Below, one piece after another: positions 21,793 to 35,194 of a stretch of 64,000 bases of DNA (positions are counted from its first letter, which is position 1; each line of letters begins with the position of its first letter). The DNA lies in the NCBI RefSeq assembly GCF_002095485.1, contig NZ_MLFS01000012.1, positions 1-64,000 on the forward strand, written 5' to 3'. Made by a program: the position numbers and the translations under genes. The notes below the pieces were generated by a model that did not search any database, had not been told where the DNA came from, and saw nothing but the letters and a program-made list of their open reading frames with translations. The DNA is from Pantoea wallisii (GTDB taxonomy: Bacteria; Pseudomonadota; Gammaproteobacteria; Enterobacterales; Enterobacteriaceae).

Positions 21793-22629
21793 TTAGCGCA
21801 GTGCGCTGATGCTGACGTGATCCATATCATCGAACACCTGGTTTTCACCCACCATGCCCCAGATAAAGGTATAGCGCTGCGTCCCCACGCCGGCGTGAAT
21901 CGACCAGCTGGGCGAGATCACAGCCTGCTCATTGTGTACCAGCAGATGGCGCGTCTCCTGAGGCTGGCCCATCATATGGAACACGGCGCTGTCGTCGGCC
22001 ATATCAAAATAGAAGTAGACCTCCATGCGGCGCTCATGGGTGTGGCAAGGCATGGTATTCCACAGATTGCCCTCATCCAGCCGTGTCAGGCCCATGGTGA
22101 GCTGACAGGTCGGCAGCACATCCGGCACGATAAATTTATTGATGGTGCGGCGGTTAGAGGTCGCCGGATCGCCCAGCGTGGCTTTGACAGCCTCATTCAG
22201 CGTGATTTTTTTATCAGGGTAGCGGGTATGGGCCGGAGCGCTGTTGTAGTAAAACTTCGCCGGCTGGCTGGCGCTGTTGCTGCGGAATATCACGCTGTTT
22301 GCGCCCTGGCCAACGTACAGCGCCTCCTGATTGCCTATCTCCCAGGTTTTGCCGTCCACCTCAATCACGCCCGGCCCGCCGATATTGATCACGCCCAGCT
22401 CACGCCGTTCGAGAAAGTAGCTGACGCCAAGCTGCTTGCCCACCTCACTGCCAATTGTCACCGCCTGCTGCAGGGGCATGACGCCGCCGACGATAATGCG
22501 GTCGATGTGGCTGTAGGTCATGGTGTAGGTATCCGCAGCGAAAATCTTTTCGATGAGGAATTCGCGGCGCAGCGCGTCGGTGTCCAGGGTTTTGGCGTGA
22601 TCGCTGTGAATGCTTTGACGAATGTCCAT
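21793..22629 (-). CDS. kduI: 5-dehydro-4-deoxy-D-glucuronate isomerase KduI
   Basis: Zinc cupin isomerase of 278 aa that converts 4-deoxy-L-threo-5-hexosulose uronate, the end product of pectin lysis, to 2,5-diketo-3-deoxygluconate for KduD. The metal site is in [17 protein letters not shown] (His, His, Glu), with a further His in [19 protein letters not shown]. Start ATG 22629 ([13 protein letters not shown]) matches the family; the upstream extension to 22650 does not. A KdgR operator lies about 85 bases upstream. The pair is inserted between ydjM and yniC relative to E. coli. Confidence 0.95.
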   Translation of the reverse strand: MDIRQSIHSDHAKTLDTDALRREFLIEKIFAADTYTMTYSHIDRIIVGGVMPLQQAVTIGSEVGKQLGVSYFLERRELGVINIGGPGVIEVDGKTWEIGNQEALYVGQGANSVIFRSNSASQPAKFYYNSAPAHTRYPDKKITLNEAVKATLGDPATSNRRTINKFIVPDVLPTCQLTMGLTRLDEGNLWNTMPCHTHERRMEVYFYFDMADDSAVFHMMGQPQETRHLLVHNEQAVISPSWSIHAGVGTQRYTFIWGMVGENQVFDDMDHVSISALR

Positions 22630-22712
22630 CTCAGGCCTCTCAAGAGTCAAAGGAAGTGTCCCGATGCGGGTCTTGGGGCATCTTAGGCAGGATGAGATAC
22701 GAATTCAATAAA

Positions 22713-22731
22713 AATGAAACATCGTTTTATT
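22713..22731 (-). promoter_or_regulatory. KdgR operator of kduI-kduD
   Basis: AATGAAACATCGTTTTATT agrees at every defined position with the KdgR-type consensus AATRAAAYRNYRTTTYATT. It sits in the kduI promoter region. KdgR, released by KDG, represses pectin-catabolic genes in Dickeya and Pectobacterium; a kdgR gene is not in the window. Confidence 0.8.
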
Positions 22732-22807
22732 TATTTGCGTGGACGATCAAATCTGTGCGGCGGCTTCCGCTGAACGACGGTGGATGATCGGGTGAGCAGA
22801 GAGGCGC

Positions 22808-22839
22808 CAGCCTGCCGGCGGAGGCAAGCCGGCAGGCTG
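22808..22839 (-). terminator. Hairpin downstream of yniC
   Basis: CAGCCTGCCGGC and GCCGGCAGGCTG form a perfect 12-base stem with an eight-base loop about 18 bases after the yniC stop. No good T-run follows on the minus strand, so termination is probable but not certain; it may also be a REP-type hairpin. Confidence 0.5.
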
Positions 22840-22856
22840 CAATAAAGAGTGATATA

Positions 22857-23525
22857 TCAGTTAAACAGATGCGCCGCGCGTAGCTGGGTCAGATCGTCCA
22901 GCTTCACGTTCGCCAGCGCCCAGCGCGCATCGTCGCGATGCTCAGCCGCCGGCACCACAATGGAGCGCATGCGTGCCGCTTTACAGGCAATCATGCCATT
23001 GAATGAATCCTCCAGCGCCACGCAGTTCAGGGGATCCACGCCCAGTGCGGCAGCGGCATCCAGATAGACCTGCGGATGCGGTTTGCTGTACGGCAGCGAT
23101 TCGGCGGAGGCAAGAGCTGAAAAGTAGTGACGCAAATTGAACATCTCCAGCACCCGCTCCAGCATGTGCAGCGGGGAAGCCGACGCCAGCGCAATCTTCA
23201 ATCCCTGCTGCTGACACAACTGCAGCGCCTGCTCTACGCCAGGCAGCAGCGGACGCTGCGCTTCGACCAGCGCCAGCGCCCGCGCAATGATACGCTGCGT
23301 CACCTCTGCCTGATCCGGCCCGCGCCACGGCAGCGCTTCGTACCACATTCTGACAGTCTGATCGATACGCAACCCCAGCGTATCCGGCAGCTCATGCCGG
23401 CGGCTAATGTCCACATTGAGGCTGGAAAAAATATCCAGCTCAGCCTGATCCCACAGCGGTTCCGAATCAATCAGCAAGCCATCCATATCAAAAATAGCGG
23501 CCAGCACAGGGCGACGATAGGTCAT
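22857..23525 (-). CDS. yniC: HAD-family hexitol/sugar phosphatase YniC (HxpB)
   Basis: Cytoplasmic HAD phosphatase of 222 aa. Motif I FDMDGLLIDSEPLWDQAE gives the nucleophile and acid Asp pair (D13/D15), motif II is the Ser in IALASASP, motif III the Lys in PYSKPHPQVYLDAA, and motif IV the acidic ALEDSFNGMIAC. The E. coli enzyme (HxpB) acts on 2-deoxyglucose-6-phosphate and hexitol phosphates. It is divergent from yniB, as in E. coli. Confidence 0.93.
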   Translation of the reverse strand: MTYRRPVLAAIFDMDGLLIDSEPLWDQAELDIFSSLNVDISRRHELPDTLGLRIDQTVRMWYEALPWRGPDQAEVTQRIIARALALVEAQRPLLPGVEQALQLCQQQGLKIALASASPLHMLERVLEMFNLRHYFSALASAESLPYSKPHPQVYLDAAAALGVDPLNCVALEDSFNGMIACKAARMRSIVVPAAEHRDDARWALANVKLDDLTQLRAAHLFN

Positions 23526-23669
23526 ACAACAGCTCCGTTTGCAATTTTCCTTACCATATCATGTGCGCCGCCTAAAGCCGACTTACGGCAGGTTACGCAT
23601 TTTTCAGGAAAAATTGCGGTAGTACAGGTAGACTTAGGGCAAAACTACTGTTCGTGAAGGGACGACACT

Positions 23670-24206
23670 ATGACGTATCAACAGGCTGGCCGCATCGCCA
23701 TCCTCAAGCGAGTGGCTGGCTGGGTGATTTTTATTCCGGCGCTGCTGTCCACCCTCATCTCCATGCTGGGCTTCCTGTTTAAGCACAGCGAAAAGCAGCC
23801 CGGCATTGATGCTGTCATGCTCGATTTTGTCCATGTCATGGTGGATATGATTAAATTTAATACGCCATTCCTGAACGTGTTCTGGAACAACTCGCCCGTG
23901 CCGGCGTTTAACGGCGCGGCCAACGTTGGTTTCTGGCTTATCTATATTTTGATCTTTGTTGGCATGGCGCTGCAGGCGTCGGGCGCGCGTATGTGGCGTC
24001 AATCGCGCCATGTAAAAGAGGGCATTGAAGACCAGCTGATTCTGGAGCAGGCGAAAGGCAGCGAAGGGCGCACGCGCGCACAGCTGGAGGAGAAGATCCA
24101 CGTGCCGCGCCACACCATCCTGCTGCAAATCTTCCCGCTCTATATCCTGCCGGTGGTTATCGCGCTTGCAGGCTACTTCGTGCTGCGTCTGCTTGGCATG
24201 CTGTAA
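23670..24206 (+). CDS. yniB: Inner-membrane protein YniB
   Basis: Membrane protein of 178 aa with unknown function, recognised as YniB by sequence and position (between yniC and yniA as in E. coli). Hydrophobic segments lie at about residues 15-37, 85-105 and 150-175. The stretch SRHVKEGIEDQLILEQAKGSE between them is charged and probably cytoplasmic. Its 3' end converges on yniA with only four bases between stops. Confidence 0.88.
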   Translation: MTYQQAGRIAILKRVAGWVIFIPALLSTLISMLGFLFKHSEKQPGIDAVMLDFVHVMVDMIKFNTPFLNVFWNNSPVPAFNGAANVGFWLIYILIFVGMALQASGARMWRQSRHVKEGIEDQLILEQAKGSEGRTRAQLEEKIHVPRHTILLQIFPLYILPVVIALAGYFVLRLLGML

Positions 24207-24209
24207 ACG

Positions 24210-24230
24210 ATCAGGCCGGTCTGGCCTGAT
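24210..24230. terminator. Hairpin between convergent yniB and yniA
   Basis: ATCAGGCC-ggtct-GGCCTGAT, a perfect stem spanning the yniA stop region just after the yniB stop. It has no T-run on either side, so its role as a shared transcription end is inferred from position. Confidence 0.45.
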
Positions 24231-25104
24231 GCTGACTCAGCGCATCATCAGCCAGTAGCTGGCCAATGGCGAACTGCGCTTCGTCACTCCAGCTGCCACC
24301 AAATACATTGGCCCGGTTCAGCAGGTAATAGAGCTGATAGACCGGCTGGCGCTGGGAGAAGCCCTCTGGCAGTGGCCATACGGCGTGGTAGCCTTCGTAT
24401 ATCTGCCGTGGCAGATCGGCGTAGTAGCTCAGCATGGCTAAATCGCACTCGCGATCGCCCCAGTAACAGGCGGGATCAAACAGCCAGGGCCCTGCGGCGC
24501 TGCCTGCGCAGTTGGCAGGCCACAAATCGCCGTGGAGTAAAGAGGGCTGAGGATGGTGGTTTGCCAGGCTGCGCTGTACGCAATCCACAATCGTCTCCAT
24601 AGGGCCGTAGTGGACGCCTTTTTCTGCGGCCAGCTGTAACTGCCAGCCGATACGCTGCTCGGCAAAGAACACCGACCAGCGACGTAGCCAGCTGTTCGGT
24701 TGCGGTGTGGTGGTAATGTTGTTATCGAAGTCGAGGCCAAACTGCGGCTGCTCGCTCCACTGGTGCAGACGCGCCAGTTGTTGTCCCAGCTGGAATGCCG
24801 TATGGGGTTGCAGCGGTTCCGGCTGAATGTACTCCAGCAGCAGAAAGCTGGTGTCGCGATCGTTACCTACGCCGTAAACCTTTGGCACGCGTACCGTGCC
24901 CGTACGCGCCAGCAGATCAAGCTGGTCCGCTTCCCAGCTGAACAGCGTGATCATATCGCGCGTATTACACTTCACGAACACATCCAGCTCGCCGTAGCGG
25001 ATGCGCCAGGCAGGATGTACATCGCCACCGGGCAGGGCGTGGCGTTCCGTTATTTCTGCCTCGCCGGCGTATTCGCTTAACAGTCGATTAATGGCTGACC
25101 ACAT
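24211..25104 (-). CDS. yniA: Fructosamine kinase family protein YniA
   Basis: Aminoglycoside-phosphotransferase-fold kinase of 297 aa. Bacterial fructosamine kinases phosphorylate ribulosamine/erythrulosamine adducts on proteins so that the sugar can be removed (deglycation). The catalytic loop is LLHGDLWPANC with its Asp-Asn pair, the metal Asp is in WLFDPACYWGDRECDLAM, and the ATP lysine is in DVFVKCNTRDM. It overlaps the convergent hairpin near the yniB stop. Confidence 0.92.
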   Translation of the reverse strand: MWSAINRLLSEYAGEAEITERHALPGGDVHPAWRIRYGELDVFVKCNTRDMITLFSWEADQLDLLARTGTVRVPKVYGVGNDRDTSFLLLEYIQPEPLQPHTAFQLGQQLARLHQWSEQPQFGLDFDNNITTTPQPNSWLRRWSVFFAEQRIGWQLQLAAEKGVHYGPMETIVDCVQRSLANHHPQPSLLHGDLWPANCAGSAAGPWLFDPACYWGDRECDLAMLSYYADLPRQIYEGYHAVWPLPEGFSQRQPVYQLYYLLNRANVFGGSWSDEAQFAIGQLLADDALSQHQARPA

Positions 25105-25193
25105 TGGGTAATCCTCTTTATTCGCTGCGTAAGAACGATTGTAACGCTCAGAACTTAAGCAAAACCAGCGCGGTGACCTGTTTTTGCCTCGTG

Positions 25194-25484
25194 TCAGGGT
25201 TGTGCTTTTAAAAATGCATCCAACGTTGTCACCGAGACTTCCGGGCGCTGATGCAGCGCAACCTCTGCAAGAGCCGCTGCGTGATCGGCCAGATCCTGCT
25301 CTTCCAGTGCGCTGACAATGCCAAAGCTATTAGACCCTAACTCATGTGGATGGCCGTCATCATCATGCAGCGTGGTCGTGTAACCGCCGTTAACCATGGC
25401 ACTGTTAAGCGATTGCAGATCGCCCAGACCTTTTTCCTGATAGCTGAATGTGACAACGTAACGATTAACGCCATGATCGCTCAT
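25194..25484 (-). CDS. ydiZ: YdiZ family protein
   Basis: Small soluble protein of 96 aa, recognised as YdiZ of E. coli by sequence and position beside yniA. No signal peptide, membrane segment or catalytic motif is visible. The N-terminal half looks like alternating beta-strands (NRYVVTFSYQEKG) and the C-terminal half is helical. Function unknown. In E. coli the next gene is pfkB, which is absent here. Confidence 0.82.
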   Translation of the reverse strand: MSDHGVNRYVVTFSYQEKGLGDLQSLNSAMVNGGYTTTLHDDDGHPHELGSNSFGIVSALEEQDLADHAAALAEVALHQRPEVSVTTLDAFLKAQP

Positions 25485-25815
25485 CTTTCACCTCATTGTT
25501 ATGGAACAGATTTCAGCGTAGACCAGCGCACCGTATAGAGCGAATTCTGTGCAATTTACCGGGGGCTGTATCAGATAAAAGGCAAGGAAGGTTTAAAAAA
25601 ATTCTTGTAGCAATCTGGCTGCTATTTCAGTCATTGCCTCTTATAATGCGCCGCGTAAATGGGAGAAATCCCATTCACCGCGCGCTGCCAGCGCGAAACC
25701 TGGCTTTTCCGGTGCTTTCATATTTTTTTACAAAACTTACCGTAAATTGCATTGATCGCCCGGCAAAAAACTTCAGACTCATCGTTTTTTAAACTGCCGT
25801 ACGGGTTACCTTTTA
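25485..25815. other. ydiZ-ydiY intergenic region (331 bases), no pfkB
   Basis: This gap carries the divergent promoters of ydiZ and ydiY. In E. coli pfkB (second phosphofructokinase) stands here; no remnant of it can be read in any frame. The only structure noted is a small dyad, GCGCGCTGCCAGCGC, near 25680. I see no RNA gene. Confidence 0.6.
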
Positions 25816-26577
25816 ATGAAAGCCTTCAATAAGCTGTCCGCTGTTTTATTGCTCTCCGCCGGAGCATTTTGCCACCAGGCATTTGCAGATAACGCTGTAT
25901 TTACCTCAATGGATGACCCTTCTACGGCAAAAAAACCGTTTGAAGGCACTGCGTCAGCCGGCTATCTCGCGCAGACCGGTAACACCACCAGCTCTTCACT
26001 GACCGCCTCTACCAGCATGACCTGGTATCAGACGTCCATGGCGTACAGCCTGTGGGGCAACGCGGCTAACACCTCTTCCAACGATGAGCGCTCTTCCGAG
26101 ACCTATAACATCGGTGGTCGTAGCCGTTATAACCTCAACAGCGCTGACTACCTGTTTGGTCAGGCCAGCTGGCTGAGCGATCGCTTAAACGGTTACGACT
26201 CCCGTGATGTTCTGACCGCCGGTTACGGTCGCCAGATTCTCAACGGCCCGGTGCACTCGCTGCGTGCTGAATTTGGTCCGGGTGTGCGTTACGACGACTA
26301 CCATGACGGTGGCCACGAGACCAAGGCCCTGGGTTACGGCGCGCTGAGCTACCAGTGGCAGCTGACCGACACCACGAAATTCATTCAGGGTGTATCGGTG
26401 TTGAGCAGCTTCGGTGAAGACACCACGCTGAACTCCGAGACCGCGTTGCAGGTGGCGATCAACGATCACTTCGCACTGAAACTGGGCTACAACGTAACCT
26501 GGAACAACAATCCGCCAGAATCTGCACCCGATCGTACCGATACCAAAACCACGGTCCAGCTCTCTTACGCGATGTAA
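25816..26577 (+). CDS. ydiY: YdiY-like outer-membrane beta-barrel protein (DUF481)
   Basis: Secreted protein of 253 aa with signal peptide MKAFNKLSAVLLLSAGAFCHQAFA, then alternating amphipathic beta-strands (GTASAGYLAQTGNTTSSSLT, YNIGGRSRYNLNSADYLFGQ) ending in an aromatic-poor final strand TTVQLSYAM. This is the DUF481 'salt-induced outer membrane protein' family. E. coli YdiY is acid-inducible and of unknown function. It stands upstream of thrS as in E. coli. Confidence 0.9.
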   Translation: MKAFNKLSAVLLLSAGAFCHQAFADNAVFTSMDDPSTAKKPFEGTASAGYLAQTGNTTSSSLTASTSMTWYQTSMAYSLWGNAANTSSNDERSSETYNIGGRSRYNLNSADYLFGQASWLSDRLNGYDSRDVLTAGYGRQILNGPVHSLRAEFGPGVRYDDYHDGGHETKALGYGALSYQWQLTDTTKFIQGVSVLSSFGEDTTLNSETALQVAINDHFALKLGYNVTWNNNPPESAPDRTDTKTTVQLSYAM

Positions 26578-26592
26578 GCGATGCACCAAAAA

Positions 26593-26631
26593 AACCGCCG
26601 TCCGGCCTGCGCCGTGCGGCGGTTTTTTTTT
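26593..26631 (+). terminator. Terminator after ydiY
   Basis: AACCGCCG ... CGGCGGTT followed by a run of nine T, about 15 bases after the ydiY stop. It separates ydiY from the thrS operon. Confidence 0.9.
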
Positions 26632-26778
26632 ATCTCTCTTTGGGTTAGCGCCTTGGCCTATGGGTTTTGCTCAGCGGTGAAAGCTGCTATCATCGTTGCC
26701 GCTTTACGCGCCTGGCGTCATTCCGACAGTGTGGGTCTGACATCGCGCCGGGTAAAACAAACAAAACTCAATGTTGCA

Positions 26779-26800
26779 TGTAGGCTTTCGTGTGGCTTAC
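26779..26800 (+). promoter_or_regulatory. thrS translational operator (tRNA-Thr anticodon-arm mimic)
   Basis: In the thrS leader, GTAGGCT and GGCTTAC can pair around the loop TTCGTGT. The loop carries CGT at -33 to -31 from the start codon. In E. coli ThrRS represses its own translation by binding a leader stem-loop whose CGU mimics the tRNA-Thr anticodon at nearly the same distance. Position, loop and spacing to the AAGGA ribosome site (26811) all agree. Confidence 0.75.
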
Positions 26801-26821
26801 CACTGCGATTAAGGATATGAA

Positions 26822-29602
<2,781 letters not shown>

Positions 29603-29683
29603 GTTTATTTTTTTATTAATTTGCCTGAAACGTTGCGTTAAGGCCGCTGGCCAGCACGGTAAGGCACAACAGAATATGATTAA

Positions 29684-30049
<366 letters not shown>

Positions 30050-30058
30050 GTCAGTTAG

Positions 30059-30082
30059 AAAAGGGAGCTTGCTCCCTTTTTT
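30059..30082 (+). terminator. Terminator after rplT
   Basis: AAAAGGGAGC-tt-GCTCCCTTTTTT, a perfect eight-base stem with a T6 run, 9 bases after the rplT stop. Confidence 0.93.
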
Positions 30083-30169
30083 ATTGCCTGCAACTCACGC
30101 AAAAGATTGACATTTTAGCCGCCTGGCATTTCAATAGTGCGGTTTCGATCATGACAAGGTAACGCAAGC

Positions 30170-30214
30170 ATGCACGCTGCTATTTTCCGTTTCTTTTTTT
30201 ACTTTAGCGCCTGA
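30170..30214 (+). CDS. pheM: pheST leader peptide PheM
   Basis: A 14-residue frame, [14 protein letters not shown], with five Phe codons (four of them in FRFFFYF). E. coli PheM is [14 protein letters not shown]. Stalling of the ribosome at Phe codons when charged tRNA-Phe is scarce prevents formation of the terminator at 30262-30287 and so raises pheST expression. It lies about 120 bases after rplT. Confidence 0.92.
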   Translation: [14 protein letters not shown]

Positions 30215-30261
30215 ACATCAGGGGCTTTTGCGCATAAGAAAAGAAACGAAAAATCGCGCTG

Positions 30262-30287
30262 AAAGCCTCCCTCGTGGAGGCTTTTTT
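30262..30287 (+). terminator. pheST attenuator
   Basis: AAAGCCTCC-ctcgt-GGAGGCTTTTTT follows pheM by about 50 bases and precedes pheS by about 75. Together with the Phe-rich leader it forms a classical amino-acid attenuator. Confidence 0.92.
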
Positions 30288-30334
30288 GTTTCTGGCGACA
30301 CTTAATCGGATCGCACGATCCCAACAAGAACTGA

Positions 30335-31345
<1,011 letters not shown>

Positions 31346-31359
31346 GGGCAGGTTATCCA

Positions 31360-33747
31360 ATGAAATTCAGTGAACTCTGGTTACGCGAATGGGTAAATCC
31401 AGCCCTGGACAGCGCAGCGCTGTCTGAGCAAATCACCATGGCCGGTCTGGAAGTGGATGGCGTGGAGGCTGTTGCCGGTGCGTTCCACGGCGTGGTCGTA
31501 GGGGAAGTGGTGGAGTGCGGCCAGCACCCGAATGCCGACAAACTGCGCGTGACCAAAATTAACGTGGGCGGCGATCGCCTGCTGGATATCGTCTGCGGCG
31601 CACCTAACTGCCGTCAGGGCCTGAAAGTGGCTGTCGCAACCGTGGGCGCGGTACTGCCGGGTGATTTCAAAATCAAAGCCGCGAAACTGCGCGGCGAACC
31701 CTCTGAAGGCATGCTGTGCTCCTTCTCTGAGCTGGGTATTTCCGAGGATCATGACGGTATTATCGAGCTGCCTGCCGATGCGCCGGTCGGCACCGATATC
31801 CGTGCTTATCTGCAGCTGGACGATAACACCATTGAAATCAGCGTTACGCCTAACCGTGCTGACTGCCTCGGTATCATTGGTGTGGCCCGTGACGTGGCTG
31901 TGGTAAACGGCCTGCCGCTGACCGAACCGGTTATTGAGCCGGTCGCGCCGACCATCACCGATACCTTCCCGATTCGCGTTGATGCTACGGATGCCTGTCC
32001 GCGCTACCTCGGTCGCGTCGTGAAAGGCATCAACGTCAAGGCCGCTACCCCGCTGTGGATGCGTGAAAAGCTGCGTCGCTGTGGCATTCGCTCAATCGAT
32101 CCGGTGGTTGATATCACCAACTATGTGCTGCTGGAGCTCGGCCAGCCTATGCACGCCTTCGATCTGGACCGCATTGATGGCGGCATCGTGGTGCGCATGG
32201 CGAAAGAGGGCGAAACCCTGACGCTGCTGGATGGCAGCGAAGCAAAACTCAACAGCGATACGCTGGTGATTGCTGATCACCACAAAGCACTGGCGATGGG
32301 TGGCATTTTCGGTGGCGAGCACTCGGGCGTGAATGAAGAGACGCAGAATGTCCTGTTCGAGTGCGCCTTCTTTGATCCGCTGGCCATTACCGGCCGCGCG
32401 CGTCGTCACGGCCTGCACACCGATGCATCCCATCGCTACGAGCGCGGTGTTGATCCGGCGCTGCAGTTTAAAGCCCTTGAGCGCGCAACCCAGCTACTGC
32501 TGGCGATCTGCGGTGGCGAAGCCGGCCCGATCATTGATCGGACCGATGCCAGTAAACTGCCGCCGCGCGCAAAAATCACGCTGCGTCGCGAAAAGCTGGA
32601 CCGCCTGATTGGTCACGTTATTGCCGATGAACAGGTGACTGATATCCTGACGCGCCTGGGGTGTGAAGTGACCGCCGGCAACGGTGAGTGGCAGGCGGTG
32701 GCCCCGAGCTGGCGTTTTGATATGGCGATTGAAGAAGATCTGGTGGAAGAGGTGGCGCGCGTTTACGGCTACAACAACATTCCGGACGTACCGGTCAAAG
32801 CCAGCCTGATCATGACGCAGCACCGTGAAGCTGCGCTCTCGCTGAAGCGGGCAAAAAATCTGCTGGTGGATAAAGGCTACCAGGAAGCCATCACCTACAG
32901 CTTTGTTGATCCCAAGGTTCAGCAGCTGCTGCACCCGGGCGAAGAGGCCCTGATTTTACCCAGCCCGATCTCCAGCGATATGTCGGCCATGCGCCTGTCA
33001 CTGTGGACCGGTCTGCTGGGCGCCGTGGTCTATAACCAAAACCGTCAGCAGGGTCGTGTGCGTCTGTTTGAGAGCGGTTTGCGCTTTGTTCCTGATACGC
33101 AGGCCGATCTCGGTATCCGCCAGGATCTTATGCTGGCGGGCGTATTAAGCGGTAACCGCTTCGAAGAGCACTGGGATCTGGCGCGCCAGACGGTTGACTT
33201 CTATGATTTGAAAGGCGATTTAGAGTCTTTGCTGGAGTTAACCGGTAAGCTGGATGAAATTTCGTTCCGTGCTGAAGCCAATCCGGCGCTGCACCCGGGA
33301 CAGAGTGCCGCAATTTATCTGCGTGATGAACGAATCGGATTTATCGGGGTGGTTCATCCGGAGCTGGAACGTAAGCTGGATCTTAACGGCCGCACCTTAG
33401 TGTTTGAACTGCTTTGGAATAAGGTTGCAGACCGCGTACTGCCTGACGCGCGCGAGATTTCACGCTTCCCGGCAAACCGTCGTGATATTGCTGTAGTGGT
33501 GGCGGAAAACGTGCCAGCAGCAGATATCATCGCGGAGTGTAAGAAAGTTGGCGTAAATCAGATAGTTGGCGTAAACTTGTTTGACGTGTACCGTGGTAAG
33601 GGCGTAAACGAGGGTGAAAAGAGCCTCGCGATTAGCCTGATTTTGCAGGATACCAGCCGGACACTCGAAGAAGAGGAGATTGCTGCGACCGTTGCCAAAT
33701 GCGTTGCAGCATTAAAAGAGCGATTCCAGGCAACCTTGAGGGATTGA
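31360..33747 (+). CDS. pheT: Phenylalanyl-tRNA synthetase beta subunit
   Basis: 795-aa beta subunit, E. coli length. Domains in order: tRNA-binding OB fold (about 39-150), B3/B4 editing region ([17 protein letters not shown]), B5 domain, catalytic-like core and C-terminal anticodon-binding FDX-ACB fold ([20 protein letters not shown]). It removes Tyr mischarged onto tRNA-Phe. The ihfA start follows after four bases. Confidence 0.98.
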   Translation: MKFSELWLREWVNPALDSAALSEQITMAGLEVDGVEAVAGAFHGVVVGEVVECGQHPNADKLRVTKINVGGDRLLDIVCGAPNCRQGLKVAVATVGAVLPGDFKIKAAKLRGEPSEGMLCSFSELGISEDHDGIIELPADAPVGTDIRAYLQLDDNTIEISVTPNRADCLGIIGVARDVAVVNGLPLTEPVIEPVAPTITDTFPIRVDATDACPRYLGRVVKGINVKAATPLWMREKLRRCGIRSIDPVVDITNYVLLELGQPMHAFDLDRIDGGIVVRMAKEGETLTLLDGSEAKLNSDTLVIADHHKALAMGGIFGGEHSGVNEETQNVLFECAFFDPLAITGRARRHGLHTDASHRYERGVDPALQFKALERATQLLLAICGGEAGPIIDRTDASKLPPRAKITLRREKLDRLIGHVIADEQVTDILTRLGCEVTAGNGEWQAVAPSWRFDMAIEEDLVEEVARVYGYNNIPDVPVKASLIMTQHREAALSLKRAKNLLVDKGYQEAITYSFVDPKVQQLLHPGEEALILPSPISSDMSAMRLSLWTGLLGAVVYNQNRQQGRVRLFESGLRFVPDTQADLGIRQDLMLAGVLSGNRFEEHWDLARQTVDFYDLKGDLESLLELTGKLDEISFRAEANPALHPGQSAAIYLRDERIGFIGVVHPELERKLDLNGRTLVFELLWNKVADRVLPDAREISRFPANRRDIAVVVAENVPAADIIAECKKVGVNQIVGVNLFDVYRGKGVNEGEKSLAISLILQDTSRTLEEEEIAATVAKCVAALKERFQATLRD

Positions 33748-33751
33748 ACCT

Positions 33752-34054
33752 ATGGCGCTTACAAAAGCTGAAATGTCAGAGTACCTGTTTGAAAAACTCG
33801 GGTTGAGCAAACGCGATGCCAAAGAGTTGGTGGAGCTTTTTTTTGAAGAGGTTCGCCGTGCGTTGGAAAACGGAGAACAGGTAAAACTGTCTGGATTTGG
33901 TAATTTTGATCTGCGTGACAAAAACCAGCGTCCAGGCCGTAACCCTAAGACGGGGGAAGATATTCCAATCACCGCCCGCCGCGTGGTGACATTCCGTCCT
34001 GGGCAGAAGTTGAAAAGTCGCGTTGAGAACGCGTCACCCAAGGATGCTGACTGA
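33752..34054 (+). CDS. ihfA: Integration host factor alpha subunit
   Basis: 100-aa DNA-bending protein that pairs with IhfB. Starts [20 protein letters not shown]; the beta-arm with the DNA-intercalating proline is in [23 protein letters not shown] is needed at sigma-54 promoters such as that of astC in this window. Four bases separate it from pheT. Confidence 0.98.
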   Translation: MALTKAEMSEYLFEKLGLSKRDAKELVELFFEEVRRALENGEQVKLSGFGNFDLRDKNQRPGRNPKTGEDIPITARRVVTFRPGQKLKSRVENASPKDAD

Positions 34055-34066
34055 TTTCAGTATGAC

Positions 34067-34092
34067 AAAAAGGCCGCGTAGCGGCCTTTTTT
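34067..34092 (+). terminator. Terminator after ihfA
   Basis: AAAAAGGCCGC-gta-GCGGCCTTTTTT, 13 bases after the ihfA stop; ends the pheST-ihfA transcript. Confidence 0.93.
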
Positions 34093-34171
34093 ATTGGCCG
34101 CGATCCGCTGGCTTTCTTTTTGCTGTAATCTCTCTACAATCAAATCTCTGTTTTCTCAGTCAATCTTATCT

Positions 34172-35155
34172 ATGACTCTGCTGGATCAGCTCGCTCATCA
34201 CGCCAATCGGCGCAGCCAGCGCTGGATTCTTGTGCTCGCCACCTTACTGGCACTGCTGCTGGTCATTAGCCTGTGCGCCGGTGATAGCTGGATCTCCCCA
34301 ACCGCGTGGTTCTCTGCAAGCGGCGACCTGTTCGTCTGGCAGCTGCGTCTGCCGCGCACGCTGGCCGTGCTGCTGGTAGGGGCGGCGCTGGCGGTATGCG
34401 GTGTGGTGATGCAGGCGCTGTTTAATAATCCGCTGGCGGAGCCGGGTCTGCTGGGCGTATCCAATGGGGCAGGTATTGGCCTGGTGCTGGGGGTGCTGCT
34501 TGGCAATGGTGCGCTGTGGAGCCTGGCGCTGGCCGCGATGGCCGGCGCGCTGCTGATTACGCTGCTTCTGCTGCACTTCGCCCACCGACAGCTCTCCGCA
34601 AGCCGGCTACTCCTGACGGGCGTGGCGCTGGGCATTATCTGTAGCGCCATCATGACCTGGGCCGTGTACTTTAGTACCAGCCTCGATCTGCGCCAGTTAA
34701 TGTACTGGATGATGGGCGGCTTTAGCGGCATCGACTGGCGTTATGGCTGGATGATGCTGGCACTGCTGCCGGTCATGCTTGGCCTGCTGGGCAGTGCGCG
34801 CACCCTGAACTTACTGGCGCTGGGCGAGACCTCAGCGCGCCAGCTTGGTTTACCGCTGTTACTGTGGCGAAACCTGCTGGTGCTGGCGATGGGCTGGCTG
34901 GTGGGTGTGAGCGTGGCGATGGCCGGGGCGATCGGGTTTGTCGGGCTGGTGATCCCCCATCTGCTGCGACTGAGCGGAATCAGCGATCATCGCTATCTGT
35001 TACCGGCGGCCGCGCTGGCGGGCGCCGCCGTGCTGCTGGCGGCGGATATTATCGCACGCCTGGTGCTGACCTCCGCTGAGCTGCCGATTGGCGTGGTCAC
35101 GGCCACGCTCGGCGCACCGCTGTTTATCATGTTATTAGTAAAGTCCTCGCGCTAG
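34172..35155 (+). CDS. btuC: Vitamin B12 ABC transporter permease BtuC
   Basis: Inner-membrane permease of 327 aa with about ten helices, FecCD family. It forms the BtuC2D2 importer receiving cobalamin from periplasmic BtuF. Family blocks: [36 protein letters not shown], the ATPase-coupling loop region [11 protein letters not shown], and [15 protein letters not shown] 34172 ([10 protein letters not shown]) is favoured; the frame upstream is not family-like. btuE and btuD follow, as in E. coli. Confidence 0.95.
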   Translation: MTLLDQLAHHANRRSQRWILVLATLLALLLVISLCAGDSWISPTAWFSASGDLFVWQLRLPRTLAVLLVGAALAVCGVVMQALFNNPLAEPGLLGVSNGAGIGLVLGVLLGNGALWSLALAAMAGALLITLLLLHFAHRQLSASRLLLTGVALGIICSAIMTWAVYFSTSLDLRQLMYWMMGGFSGIDWRYGWMMLALLPVMLGLLGSARTLNLLALGETSARQLGLPLLLWRNLLVLAMGWLVGVSVAMAGAIGFVGLVIPHLLRLSGISDHRYLLPAAALAGAAVLLAADIIARLVLTSAELPIGVVTATLGAPLFIMLLVKSSR

Positions 35156-35194
35156 CTGCGGCTGGCTGTGTGCAATTAACGACAGGAATCGACG

